A stretch of 64,000 bases of DNA, taken from Candidatus Bathyarchaeota archaeon. GTDB lineage: Archaea > Thermoproteota > Bathyarchaeia > Bathyarchaeales > Bathycorpusculaceae. The stretch lies in assembly GCA_026014735.1 (NCBI GenBank), contig JAOZHT010000001.1, positions 124,001 to 188,000 on the forward strand. The letters are read 5' to 3'. Below, piece by piece: positions 1-11,158 of this stretch (position 1 is the stretch's first letter; each line of letters opens with the position of its first letter). The notes beneath the pieces were generated by a model, which saw only the letters and a list, made by a program, of their open reading frames with translations, ran no database searches and was not told where the DNA came from. Position numbers and translations under genes: made by a program.

Positions 1-774
1 GTTGGTAACGGCGTTATCTATGCGGTTGCGACACAGCACACTATCATTACACCAATCAGCAAAGGACAAATGTCATATGCGGTCAATGCGACTTCGGGCG
101 AGTTGATCTGGGAAATCTCAGATTACACTGGTTCATTTAACACCTTTAGCTATGCTATGGCTGACGGCTACTGCAACTGGCTTAACGGCTATGACAACAA
201 CATCTACACTGTCGGGCGCGGTCCAACTACGCTGTCGGTTTCTGCTCCAAACCTTGCTGCTGCCTCAGACCAGCCAATAGTTATCACTGGCTCGGTTCTA
301 GACATCAGCGCGGGTTCAAAGCAGGATGAGCAGGCAGCGCGGTTCCCCAATGGTATTCCATGCGCTTCCGATGCAGCTATGAGTGATTGGATGGGCTATG
401 TCTATCAGCAGAAGCCTTTGCCTTCTACCTTTGAGGGTGTCACAGTTGACATCAGCGTGGTGGATGCAAACGGTAACTATCGCAGTATTGGCGAGGCGTT
501 GACTGATGCGAAGGGTAACTATAACTTGGTTTGGGCGCCGGATATTCCTGGCACTTATCAGGTTATTGCGACTTTTGCCGGTACTAATGGGTATTGGCCT
601 TCGTCTTCGACGACTGCCTTCTCTGTGATGGAGGCTGCTCCTGCAGTTACTGCATCGCCGACTCCGGCACCTTCGATTTCGGATCAGTATTTTGTTCCGG
701 CGATCGCTGGTTTGTTTGCCTTTGTGGCAATCATCGGCGTCGTTATCATCCTGGTGCTACGCAAACGACCATAA
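1..774 (+). CDS. C-terminal part of a PQQ-like beta-propeller surface protein
   Basis: The reading frame is open from the first base, so the N-terminus lies outside the window and 257 residues are visible. The first part is the end of a PQQ-type beta-propeller (NATSGELIWE blade motif). A carboxypeptidase-regulatory or Ig-like domain follows (VDANGNYRSIGEALTDAKGNY). Then come an S/T/P-rich linker and a final transmembrane helix ending in RKRP. It is clearly paralogous to the complete 856-residue protein at 34353-36923: both share the QDEQAARFPNG-type segment, the W-M-x-Y-V-Y block and the PAIAGLF anchor. It is probably an exported, membrane-anchored cell-surface protein. The ligand is unknown and PQQ itself need not bind. 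Confidence 0.85.
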   Translation, partial: VGNGVIYAVATQHTIITPISKGQMSYAVNATSGELIWEISDYTGSFNTFSYAMADGYCNWLNGYDNNIYTVGRGPTTLSVSAPNLAAASDQPIVITGSVLDISAGSKQDEQAARFPNGIPCASDAAMSDWMGYVYQQKPLPSTFEGVTVDISVVDANGNYRSIGEALTDAKGNYNLVWAPDIPGTYQVIATFAGTNGYWPSSSTTAFSVMEAAPAVTASPTPAPSISDQYFVPAIAGLFAFVAIIGVVIILVLRKRP

Positions 775-800
775 AACAGTGCAACAACAAATCTTCCCCC

Positions 801-816
801 TTTCCTTTTTTTGTTT
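801..816 (+). terminator. T-rich archaeal-type terminator
   Basis: A pyrimidine and T-rich tract lies about 25 bases after the stop of the surface protein. No hairpin is needed for archaeal intrinsic termination. A similar T-rich run follows the paralogue at 36923. Confidence 0.4.
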
Positions 817-913
817 AGTTTAAATCAACCCTATTATCCAAGCAAGGGCACCGCTTCACAAGATTAGACCTAAAATCTCTTATACCCACGTTTGTTTCTT
901 TCCATCGATTGAT

Positions 914-1054
914 ATGCCCACGTTTGAATGTCCAGTTTGTCACCGAAGAGTCCGAGGGGAATACGAGGTCAGCTGCACCGGCGATGTTAAACGCAACGTG
1001 GAGAAGGCTCCTTGGTGCTGTGGCCGAGAAATGATTGAATCCCTCGATGATTAG
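914..1054 (+). CDS. small zinc-finger-like protein, 46 aa
   Basis: This short frame opens with ATG and encodes 46 residues. A CPVC pair sits near the N-terminus, a further Cys about 12 residues later, and a WCC motif near the C-terminus. The Cys pattern suggests a structural zinc site, as in many tiny archaeal proteins. It ends at TAG 1052-1054 and overlaps the last four bases of the convergent ParB-like gene. The function is unknown. Frame integrity, Cys spacing and the close fit to its neighbour make it likely real. Confidence 0.55.
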   Translation: MPTFECPVCHRRVRGEYEVSCTGDVKRNVEKAPWCCGREMIESLDD

Positions 1055-1530
1055 TCCTGCTGTTTTATGTTCTCAATAAAGTTGCTGAGGAACTGTTTTA
1101 GGTTCTGGTGCAAGCGGATAGCTGGTTGGCGGAGTCCCTCGGTGAATTCGGGGCTTGGCTGGAAGTACCCGTGCTGTGTTAGGTAGAAGATTACGCTGGA
1201 GTAGTCGCCGGCTATGGCGCAGTCAATTTCTTGCCGGCCCAGTTCCCGGTAGGCGTAGTAGCGGTGGTGTCCATCTAGAACAGCGTAGAGTTCTTTGCGT
1301 GGATGCTTAACGACGATGATAGGGCAGATTTTTTGGTTTGTTACGATTCTGTTTTTGTAGGCTTCGATGCCCTGCCGTGACACCTTCGAGTCTGCAACCA
1401 CCATGTCGATGGGTAAGCAAACCGCATATTTAGCGGGGTGAAAGAAGACGTCGGCGTTAACTTCGCTTTTTCCGCTAAACCAGTAGGCGACGTCATGTTT
1501 GATAGAAGAAAATAATTCAAAAACCGTCAT
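1051..1530 (-). CDS. ParB/sulfiredoxin-fold (ParB-N-like) protein
   Basis: This 159-residue protein carries a ParB/Srx-type core. A proposed first part (LPIDMVVADSKVSRQG) leads to the hallmark DGHHRYYAYRELG segment around residues 95-107, the nucleotide or phosphate-binding motif of the ParB N-terminal fold. There is no helix-turn-helix or dimerisation domain of the kind seen in chromosome-partition ParB, so it is a stand-alone ParB-like domain. Such proteins act as CTPases, nucleases or kinases in different settings. Nothing nearby (no ParA) supports a partition role. The fold call is firm; the function is not. Confidence 0.75.
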   Translation of the reverse strand: MTVFELFSSIKHDVAYWFSGKSEVNADVFFHPAKYAVCLPIDMVVADSKVSRQGIEAYKNRIVTNQKICPIIVVKHPRKELYAVLDGHHRYYAYRELGRQEIDCAIAGDYSSVIFYLTQHGYFQPSPEFTEGLRQPAIRLHQNLKQFLSNFIENIKQQD

Positions 1531-1655
1531 CCCAAAGAACCCGCTGATGCAGTATCTTGGTTTCTCAGGAAAATAGATAAGGCTTTCATTGCCCGCTAAC
1601 CTGACATGCCGAGCAGCGATGTGTATTTTTATACTTAAACTTCCACTTTATTTAT

Positions 1656-2075
1656 GTGCAGACGGTTCTGACTTTTGAGGTTGTCGCCAGCTTGCTTTTA
1701 GCGATTCTGCTTGGCGGCATCGTGGGTTTTGAGCGGGAAGCCATCCATAAACCAGCTGGGCTTCGAACCCATATGCTGGTCTGCCTGGGCGCCTGCCTCT
1801 TCACCGTTGTCTCCTTAGGCTTCAGCATGGATCCGGCGCGGGTAGCAGCGGGGATAGTGGCGGGCATCGGGTTCATCGGCGCCGGCACCATCTGGGCAGA
1901 CAAGGATAAGGTGCAGGGTGTAACCACCGCGGCGAGTCTTTGGGCTACCGCTGCGATAGGTTTGGCTGTGGGCGTCGGCGATTTTCTGTTGGCTGCTTTG
2001 GTAACTGCTCTGGTTTTTGCTGTTCTGTCCTCTCGGTACCTGTTCAAAAAGCTCGGGGTTGAAGAGAACCCGTAG
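1656..2075 (+). CDS. MgtC/SapB-family membrane protein
   Basis: This is a 139-residue polytopic protein starting at GTG. It has the MgtC/SapB family signature: LLGGIVGFEREAIHKPAGLRTHMLVCLGA at the N-terminus, then the GIGFIGAGTIW block and GVTTAASLWATAAIGLAVG. Four hydrophobic helices are apparent. The soluble C-terminal ACT-like domain of some MgtC proteins is absent, so this is the short membrane-only form. Family members are linked to magnesium-limited growth and ATP-synthase modulation in bacteria; the role in archaea is not established. Its stop is adjacent to the end of the convergent dikinase gene. Confidence 0.88.
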   Translation: MQTVLTFEVVASLLLAILLGGIVGFEREAIHKPAGLRTHMLVCLGACLFTVVSLGFSMDPARVAAGIVAGIGFIGAGTIWADKDKVQGVTTAASLWATAAIGLAVGVGDFLLAALVTALVFAVLSSRYLFKKLGVEENP

Positions 2076-2076
2076 G

Positions 2077-4923
<2,847 letters not shown>

Positions 4924-5069
4924 TTTAGCCTAAATTGGGCGTTGAAATAAACCTATGTGACTGCTAAGCCATGCCCACAGAGACTTAGTCAAAGATTCGA
5001 CGCGGTTTGTTTTGGCGTAAACCTAAAAAATCAGTTTGCCTTAGATTGTATGTAGTTTTGGGTGGTTTT

Positions 5070-5513
5070 GTGTTAGCTCAATCTGATGTTGTGCAAAGTG
5101 TAACAGAGTATCTGCAGCGTAAGGGTTATGAGGTCTCTGCTGAGGTGGGCAAGAACTCTGTTAGCGTTGAGCTGGCTGCGGTTCGTGACCGGGACCATTT
5201 TTTAATCGAAGCCATATGGGAAACAGGGCAGCCCAGTGATTGGGACATAATCTTTGCTGTGGGCAAGCTTGTTAAGCGGATGAAGATGCAGGGGGTTTGG
5301 TTCCACTATGCATTGGCTATGCCTAAGGATTATTTTCGGTTTCTGCGGGAATTCGAGTTAGCCGGGGTTGAGGCGCTTGGTCTGCACCTGTTTTTGGTGG
5401 AGAGCTTCTATACCCTCACGGAGCTGGATCATAAAGAAACGGTTGAGTTGATAAAGGAGCTTAAGGCAGGTAACGTGTCGAAGCTGAATCTGTGGGGCAT
5501 CAACTACTACTGA
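5070..5513 (+). CDS. hypothetical protein
   Basis: I do not recognise a family. The frame is open from 5007, but the early part (MFWRKPKKSVCLRLYVVLGG) has no ribosome-binding site. A GTG at 5070, preceded by GGTGGT, gives a more natural 147-residue protein. The body alternates strand and helix (VTEYLQRKGYEVSAEVGKNSVSVELAA, then HFLIEAIWETG and DWDIIFAVGKLVKRMK). That layout would suit a small restriction-endonuclease-like or Rossmannoid fold, but this is only an impression. There is no signal peptide or membrane helix. It stands between the dikinase and the glycan locus. Confidence 0.6.
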   Translation: MLAQSDVVQSVTEYLQRKGYEVSAEVGKNSVSVELAAVRDRDHFLIEAIWETGQPSDWDIIFAVGKLVKRMKMQGVWFHYALAMPKDYFRFLREFELAGVEALGLHLFLVESFYTLTELDHKETVELIKELKAGNVSKLNLWGINYY

Positions 5514-5570
5514 GCCCGCTTTTGTGTTACTGTTAATATGTTTGTTTCTTGTTTTGTCTAGCTGGTAAAG

Positions 5571-6920
5571 ATGTTTTTTGTGTGGTTGCGCTGCTTCTTT
5601 TCTGGCCATCGATTAGCACTCATATTAGCGGTGGGCATAGCTGTTCGGCTGGCTTTGATGCCGATTTCTGCGCATCCCTTTGACATGTACGTGTGGTATC
5701 TTCTCTCGGAGCGTATTTTGCAGGAGGGTCCGCTGGCGCTGGTGGGTTTTCCCCCGCTGTGGTACCACTACATGATGGTGCCAATTGCCTACGGCTACAG
5801 CGGTCTAAGCGGGGTGCTGCCGACTGGAACCATAGCTATGTCGAGTTTGCCCTCTGCGCTTAATTTCTATCCCTCATACTCGGTGACGGTGGTTCCCGGC
5901 TTGCTCTTTGATTTTGTGGTTAAAGTGCCCTTTTTGGTTTCGGATGTATTGCTGGCGCTTCTGCTCTACAAGCTTGTGGCGAAGGTTTCGGGGAAAGCCG
6001 GGTTGGGGGTGGCTGCGGCGGCGCTTTGGTTTCTTAATCCCTACGTGATTTGGGTTTCAGCGGGGTGGGGCATGTGGGATACGTTGCCCGCGTTGTTTTC
6101 GCTTGCAACCCTGTATTTTCTGTTGGAGCGGCGGCTGGGATGGGCCGCGGTTTGCCTGAGCCTAGCGGTGGCGCTAAAACTCTATCCGCTACTTTTCTTG
6201 GTGCCTATTGCGTTTTACCTCTACAAATCCGCCTCGCCGACCAAGCGCTGGAGGAGCAGCCGCAGCTTCTTTTCTGTGTTCTTTGCCTGCTCGCTGCTGA
6301 TTTTTTTGCCCTATCTGGGCGCGGCGGGAACCTTTATTTCTGATTTTTTCTTGCTGGGCGGGGCCGGCGGATTGGGCACGGTTACGCCGCTGGGGCCGCT
6401 GAGTTTTGGCCTCACGTACTGGTCGTTTGCGGCGGGGCTGGAGGGTTGGGCGTTGGGGTCGCTTTTGGTTTCTGTGTCCTCGCTTGTGCTGGCGGTTGCG
6501 GTTTTGCTCTGGGTGTACTGGCGCATCAGCCGCATGGTCTTTGTTCTGCCCGCCTACGCTCTGTCTGTGGCGATGCTTTTCTGTGTCGCCGCGTTCTTCC
6601 TCACCTACCGCATCGTCTCTGAGCAGTGGGTAATTTGGCTGCTGCCCTTTTTGATTGTGACATGCACCGTAGGCGGCGTCAAGAAGACGTTCTACTGGGT
6701 TCTCTCGCTGCTGGCGCTATCCTACGCCCTGCTGAATTGCCCTTTGCCCTTCTATTTTTTGCCGCTTGCACCCTGGGCTTCGGGGGCGCTGCTTGGCGGC
6801 GTGTATTTCTTTTGGTGGATTGAACCCCTTCGGGTTTGGGCGCTGGCTGCTTTGGCGGTGGCTTTCTCAGCGGTTCTGCTGCTGCTTGTTTATCGCTTAA
6901 ACCGGGCTCGCCTGCTTTAA
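5571..6920 (+). CDS. polytopic GT-C-type mannosyltransferase-like protein
   Basis: This is a 449-residue integral membrane protein with about ten hydrophobic helices. The first extracytoplasmic loop has an acidic motif (AHPFDMYVWY), as GT-C enzymes use to bind the lipid-phosphate sugar donor. The middle carries the typical PIG-M or DUF2029-like run NPYVIWVSAGWGMWDTLPALFSLA followed by ALKLYPLLFLVP. It most likely transfers a hexose from a dolichol- or polyprenol-phosphate sugar to a growing lipid-linked glycan on the outer face of the membrane. It opens the glycan locus. Substrate and linkage cannot be read from sequence. Confidence 0.75.
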   Translation: MFFVWLRCFFSGHRLALILAVGIAVRLALMPISAHPFDMYVWYLLSERILQEGPLALVGFPPLWYHYMMVPIAYGYSGLSGVLPTGTIAMSSLPSALNFYPSYSVTVVPGLLFDFVVKVPFLVSDVLLALLLYKLVAKVSGKAGLGVAAAALWFLNPYVIWVSAGWGMWDTLPALFSLATLYFLLERRLGWAAVCLSLAVALKLYPLLFLVPIAFYLYKSASPTKRWRSSRSFFSVFFACSLLIFLPYLGAAGTFISDFFLLGGAGGLGTVTPLGPLSFGLTYWSFAAGLEGWALGSLLVSVSSLVLAVAVLLWVYWRISRMVFVLPAYALSVAMLFCVAAFFLTYRIVSEQWVIWLLPFLIVTCTVGGVKKTFYWVLSLLALSYALLNCPLPFYFLPLAPWASGALLGGVYFFWWIEPLRVWALAALAVAFSAVLLLLVYRLNRARLL

Positions 6921-7140
6921 CAGTGGTCTATGTTGGCTTGTGGCTGTTTGCAGTGTTTTTTTGCAGTTGGATAAAAGGTACGTCTGTTGCCTCTGTGTGA
7001 GGAAAATATAATAGGGTCTACTAATCGTCAGTAGGCAGATAACGTGTGAGGGTAAGAGGAATCAAAAGTTTGGGTAGAAAATCGCCCGCCAACTTGAACC
7101 GGATATGCAGACAAATCTGTTTAGGGCATCTTGGGTTTGA

Positions 7141-8673
7141 TTGGTGATGGCTGCAAACCGCTACCTCGGCAAACTCTGGTGCATTCTCAGAAGCAACCTG
7201 TGGCTTTTAGCGGCGTTCTTTATTCCTCTCTTGATCAGGGCAATACCCACCATGCTGGCTTGGCCCTACCTCCTAGGCCTTGACACCTTGACCGTTGTTC
7301 CGTTAATAGGGTCGGGCCATGTTCTGCTATCGGGTCCAAGTGTTTTCATTTATAGTCAATTATTCTATTCGTTTGCAACGTTACTTAACTGGGTTTTTAA
7401 CGACACAGTTTTTGTCTTGAATATTTTGGGCCCAATCTTGATGGGCATGGTTGCCCTGATGATGTTTCTTTATGCCCGGCGAGGCTTAGGCTGGAGTAAT
7501 TTCAAATCATTCTTGGTGGCCCTGCTAGTTGCCACGTTTTTTGTTTCGCTGCGCAACTCCTGGGACTTATATGCCCAAAGTTTCGCTTTGGTTTTTCTAT
7601 TCGCCGCTCTAATCGTAGTAAAGTCGGTTAAATCTAACTGGCGCTTTCCCCTTGCCTTGGTATTTACATTATTAACAGTTTTCAGTCACCAGCTTGTTTC
7701 GGTTATAATGTTTTTTGTCTTGGGGCTTGAGGCGCTGTATTTGCTCAGGTCCTCTCGGAGGTCCTCGCTCCTCCTGATTCTTTCGTTAATTCCCGCGGGG
7801 CTTTTCTTTCTTTTCAGAACCTATTCTCCCCGAGCTGGCGCGATAGCCATACCGCCCCAAAGTGTCGCTCAAGAGCCCTCCTTTGCTTTAGGTTTGCATA
7901 TGGTGGGGTTGCTGGTTTACTGTTACATCCTAATAGCGCCGCTTGCCTTGCTGGGCTTGAGCAGCTGCAAAGATCGATTGCTAAAGTTTTGGGCGGTTTG
8001 GTGTGTTGCAGCTGTTTTGCTGCTGGCCTTTTTCCCCAATTTACCGCTGTATTATTGGAACCGCTGGGTTTACCTGCTGGTGTATCCTCTGCTGTTCTTT
8101 GCGGTTGAAGGGTTAGATAGGCTGTGGAACCTGCGGATTAAGCATAAAATCAAATTTAAGCCGCTGCCCAAGGTCTTGGCGCTTTCCTACATGACTTTGA
8201 TTTTGGTGCTCTCCGGGTTCTATTTAACCGCGACTCCTGAGAATCAGATATCGGTCTTCTCAACTCAGAACCCCTACTTGACTTACATACCGTCCAGTAT
8301 GATACAAAATACAATCCCCATCAAAGATAATCCCTCTTTAATTGCCTGTGTTGATTGGATAAACACCAACACATCTAACGACTCTGTGATCGTAACGCAC
8401 TATGCATTATATGATTTAATAAAAATTTACGGCGATGGCAAGCCTGTTATTCAGGCTGTACCGGATTCCATGTGGGATTATGTACAAAATGAAACCTCGA
8501 TTGTAAACGGGATGATTGATAGGTCAAATCAGGCTGTGGCTGAGGGACATACGGTTTACACGATTTGGTGGATAAATGGTGAGGATGCATGGTATAGGGT
8601 GTCTTCTTTGCCTTCTGATTTCCGTCTGGTTCATCAGTACAGTAATATGGGTGTTTTCTTGTATTCGAAATGA
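7141..8673 (+). CDS. polytopic GT-C-like membrane protein with soluble C-terminal domain
   Basis: This 510-residue protein starts at TTG (an ATG lies two codons in). It has about ten membrane helices and a GLDTLTV acidic loop between the first two, the position of the catalytic Asp in GT-C glycosyltransferases. The last 130 residues form a soluble outside domain with WINTNTSNDSVIVTHYALYD, a pattern common in archaeal PMT/ArnT-like and AglB-like proteins. The same kind of ending is found in the 890-residue protein at 17518. It is likely a glycosyltransferase acting on lipid-linked glycans. No WWDYG motif was found, so it is not an oligosaccharyltransferase of the AglB type. Confidence 0.65.
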   Translation: MVMAANRYLGKLWCILRSNLWLLAAFFIPLLIRAIPTMLAWPYLLGLDTLTVVPLIGSGHVLLSGPSVFIYSQLFYSFATLLNWVFNDTVFVLNILGPILMGMVALMMFLYARRGLGWSNFKSFLVALLVATFFVSLRNSWDLYAQSFALVFLFAALIVVKSVKSNWRFPLALVFTLLTVFSHQLVSVIMFFVLGLEALYLLRSSRRSSLLLILSLIPAGLFFLFRTYSPRAGAIAIPPQSVAQEPSFALGLHMVGLLVYCYILIAPLALLGLSSCKDRLLKFWAVWCVAAVLLLAFFPNLPLYYWNRWVYLLVYPLLFFAVEGLDRLWNLRIKHKIKFKPLPKVLALSYMTLILVLSGFYLTATPENQISVFSTQNPYLTYIPSSMIQNTIPIKDNPSLIACVDWINTNTSNDSVIVTHYALYDLIKIYGDGKPVIQAVPDSMWDYVQNETSIVNGMIDRSNQAVAEGHTVYTIWWINGEDAWYRVSSLPSDFRLVHQYSNMGVFLYSK

Positions 8674-8835
8674 TTCGGTGGCGAAATTTATGATTTTTTC
8701 TAAGATTTTTCTTCTAAACTGAAAGTTGAATGCTTATCTGATGCATCAATATTCCATATAATATTCATCCCGCGACCACAAGCTTTTTTAGCTGACAAAA
8801 CAGAAAAAGTAAGACATCCGAGAGAGGCTATCTTA

Positions 8836-9207
8836 GTGGAAAAGGTTCAGGGGTATTCAGCTAAAATCCTAAACAGAATACAACTAGCAAATCTCAAACG
8901 GAAAGCCGTACGTGCAGGCGTATGGTACAGAGCCCTGCCCAGAATAGACCGAGTGCTTGTAGATTTAACGATAAAAGTAACTGAGAACATCCGCAGCCCA
9001 CATCTTGCAAAAAGTATCTTTGCCGTCGTAGGAAAGCTGGAAGAATTATTGATGAGCCGAATCCACCGGTTAGCCCACACAGTCGGACGCTCCCTTGCAG
9101 AGAAAACCAGCCAAATCGCCCAAAGCTGGGGAAACGCTTCTGCAAAACGCTGGTCGACTGATTGGTCCTTTGCAATATACTTAGCAGTGCTGCAGGCGAA
9201 TAAATGA
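8836..9207 (+). CDS. hypothetical helical protein, 123 aa
   Basis: This small, basic, helix-rich protein starts at GTG. No known domain is recognised. It contains ILNRIQLANLKRKAVRAGVWYRALPRIDRVLVDLTIKV, which predicts two or three amphipathic helices, and a W-rich end. It has no signal peptide or clear membrane segment. The gene is complete and sits 21 bases before the epimerase gene, so the two may be co-transcribed. Reverse-strand frames across the same stretch lack protein-like composition. Confidence 0.6.
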   Translation: MEKVQGYSAKILNRIQLANLKRKAVRAGVWYRALPRIDRVLVDLTIKVTENIRSPHLAKSIFAVVGKLEELLMSRIHRLAHTVGRSLAEKTSQIAQSWGNASAKRWSTDWSFAIYLAVLQANK

Positions 9208-9227
9208 CGTGGTAGTTGTAACTTTAA

Positions 9228-10178
9228 ATGGCTAAAGCAATGGGGCAGGTTCTGGTTACCGGCGGCGCTGGCTTTATAGGCAGCCACGTGGTCGACCGCT
9301 TAGTCAGGGAAGGTTACTCAGTCAGGATTATAGATGACTTGTCCTCTGGAAAGATGGAGAACATAAACTCGCATCTGGCTTCGGGCAAAGCGACTTTAAT
9401 CAAAGGGGACATACGTGATGAATCCTTTATTCGCGAGAACTTGCAGGCTGCGGATGCTGTTCTGCACTTTGCCGCAATGATAAGCGTACCCTTATCTGTA
9501 GTAAATCCTGAGTTAACATTCGATATTAACCTCCGTGGAACCCTCAACTTGCTCAAAGCAAGCATCGAGGCAAAAGTAAAACGGTTTGTTTTCATTTCCA
9601 GCTGCGCCGTATGTGGAGAACCCGTCAGTCTCCCCGTAACTGAGCTAGCGCATCCTAATCCCATATCCCCTTACGCTGAATCCAAACTCTTGGGCGAACG
9701 CTACTGCTTGGGCTTCAAAGAGCGGGAGATGCTGCAGTCTGTGGTCTTACGCTTCTTCAACGTTTATGGACCAAGACAGGGTCTAAATGATTACAGCGGA
9801 GTGATTACCCGCTTTGTAGACCGGATAACCCGCAAGGAACCGCTAGTGATCTATGGTGATGGTTCACAGACGCGGGACTTCGTTAATGTAAAAGATGTTG
9901 CCGAGGCTGTTTATTTGGCCATGACCTGCGAGGACGCGGTTGGGCAAATATTCAACATTGGGTCAGGCAAGGCAACTTCCATTAAAGAGTTAGCCACAAC
10001 TCTTCTAGAGCTATCTGGCGAAGACTTGCCGATCAACTACTTCCCCGCCAGAGCCGGAGACATCAAAGACAGCTACGCCGATATTTCTAAAGCTAACCTA
10101 CACTTGGGATATGCACCCCAGGTTTCACTGAAAACTGGCTTGCGCACTTTACTGGAAGCAGGCTCGATGGTGGACTAG
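9228..10178 (+). CDS. NAD-dependent nucleotide-sugar epimerase/dehydratase (GalE-like)
   Basis: This 316-residue extended short-chain dehydrogenase has the Rossmann motif GGAGFIGS at residues 12-19. The active site holds SSCAVCGEP (Ser about 124) and Y149-A-E-S-K153, giving the S/Y/K triad. The C-terminal part has the RFFNVYGPRQ and YGDGSQTRDFVNVKDV substrate-binding motifs of UDP-hexose 4-epimerases. A Cys replaces the Tyr often seen in the SS-AVYG motif. It probably makes a UDP-sugar for the surrounding glycosyltransferases. The exact substrate (UDP-Glc/Gal or their N-acetyl forms) is unresolved. The next gene starts one base after its stop. Confidence 0.88.
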   Translation: MAKAMGQVLVTGGAGFIGSHVVDRLVREGYSVRIIDDLSSGKMENINSHLASGKATLIKGDIRDESFIRENLQAADAVLHFAAMISVPLSVVNPELTFDINLRGTLNLLKASIEAKVKRFVFISSCAVCGEPVSLPVTELAHPNPISPYAESKLLGERYCLGFKEREMLQSVVLRFFNVYGPRQGLNDYSGVITRFVDRITRKEPLVIYGDGSQTRDFVNVKDVAEAVYLAMTCEDAVGQIFNIGSGKATSIKELATTLLELSGEDLPINYFPARAGDIKDSYADISKANLHLGYAPQVSLKTGLRTLLEAGSMVD

Positions 10179-10179
10179 T

Positions 10180-11142
10180 ATGGTTGAAGTAGACGAAACC
10201 TGTAAAATGCTGGGAAAAATCGATCTTACAGCAAGCGGTTTGCTTGTTGTCGTTGGCATACCGGCGTTCAATGAAGAAAGAACCATTGCCAAAGTGGTAT
10301 TAGGCGCCCAAAAACACGCCAACATAGTCGTCGTTTGCGATGATGGCTCAGCTGACTCAACCCCCGAAATTGCCGAGCGCCTCGGCGCCATCGTAATTCG
10401 ACACTACAAGAATCTGGGGTACGGTGCCGCCTTACAGAGCTTGTTTAAGCGGGCCAGGGATTTGAAGGCTGATGTATTAGTTACCCTCGACTCCGATGGG
10501 CAGCATGATCCCTCCGAGATTCCCCGACTGGTCAAGCCCATCGAAGCAGGTGTAGCGGAGGTTGTTTTAGGCAGCCGATTTATAACCAAAGACGGCACCG
10601 CTGAAATGCCTGCCTATCGCCAACTCGGAGTTAAAGTCATAACAAAATTAAGCAACGGCTCGGGGAAAAACGCGGTAAGTGACTCCCAAAGTGGCTATAG
10701 AGCCTACAGCAGGACCGCCATGGAAACCCTGGGCAACATATCTGAGAAAGGCATGAGTGCCAGCATAGAGCTTATCCGTTCAATCAGGAAAAATGGATTA
10801 AACATCTGTGAAGTCCCGGTCACCTGCAAATACGGGGATAATACCTCAGATACATCAACTAAGCATCCGCTGTCACATGGAATAGGCCTTATCATGTCCC
10901 TTATTAAGCTCATAGTTGAAGATAGACCTCTTCCATTTCTGGGGATACCTGGCATATTGTGCTTGATGGCTGGAACAGTATTTGGAGTCTGGATGATGCA
11001 GCTATACGCCATAGAGGGAGAGATAATGACTAACATCGCTTTAGCCTCGATTGGCTTTATTCTAATCGGTTTCTTCCTGATCTCAACTGCGATTACTTTG
11101 TATTCGATCTCTAGAATAGCTAACAAAATTCAGTCTAGCTAA
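10180..11142 (+). CDS. dolichol-phosphate mannosyltransferase-like GT2 with C-terminal membrane anchor
   Basis: The N-terminal GT-A domain has GIPAFNEERTIAKVV, the DDGSADST motif and the metal-binding DSDGQHDP. Together these are the signature of DPM1/DpgS-type enzymes that move a sugar from a nucleotide donor to polyprenyl phosphate. Two transmembrane helices close the protein (LPFLGIPGILCLMAG and LASIGFILIGFFLI). At 320 residues it matches archaeal DPM-like enzymes. It likely supplies lipid-phosphate sugars for the GT-C proteins nearby. It is tightly coupled to the epimerase gene upstream (one-base gap). Confidence 0.88.
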   Translation: MVEVDETCKMLGKIDLTASGLLVVVGIPAFNEERTIAKVVLGAQKHANIVVVCDDGSADSTPEIAERLGAIVIRHYKNLGYGAALQSLFKRARDLKADVLVTLDSDGQHDPSEIPRLVKPIEAGVAEVVLGSRFITKDGTAEMPAYRQLGVKVITKLSNGSGKNAVSDSQSGYRAYSRTAMETLGNISEKGMSASIELIRSIRKNGLNICEVPVTCKYGDNTSDTSTKHPLSHGIGLIMSLIKLIVEDRPLPFLGIPGILCLMAGTVFGVWMMQLYAIEGEIMTNIALASIGFILIGFFLISTAITLYSISRIANKIQSS

Positions 11143-11158
11143 ACCACGGCAGACCCCT

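Noticed and set aside
1051-1530. Chromosome partition ParB
   Set aside because: Only the ParB/Srx core is present. There is no DNA-binding helix-turn-helix and no ParA nearby.
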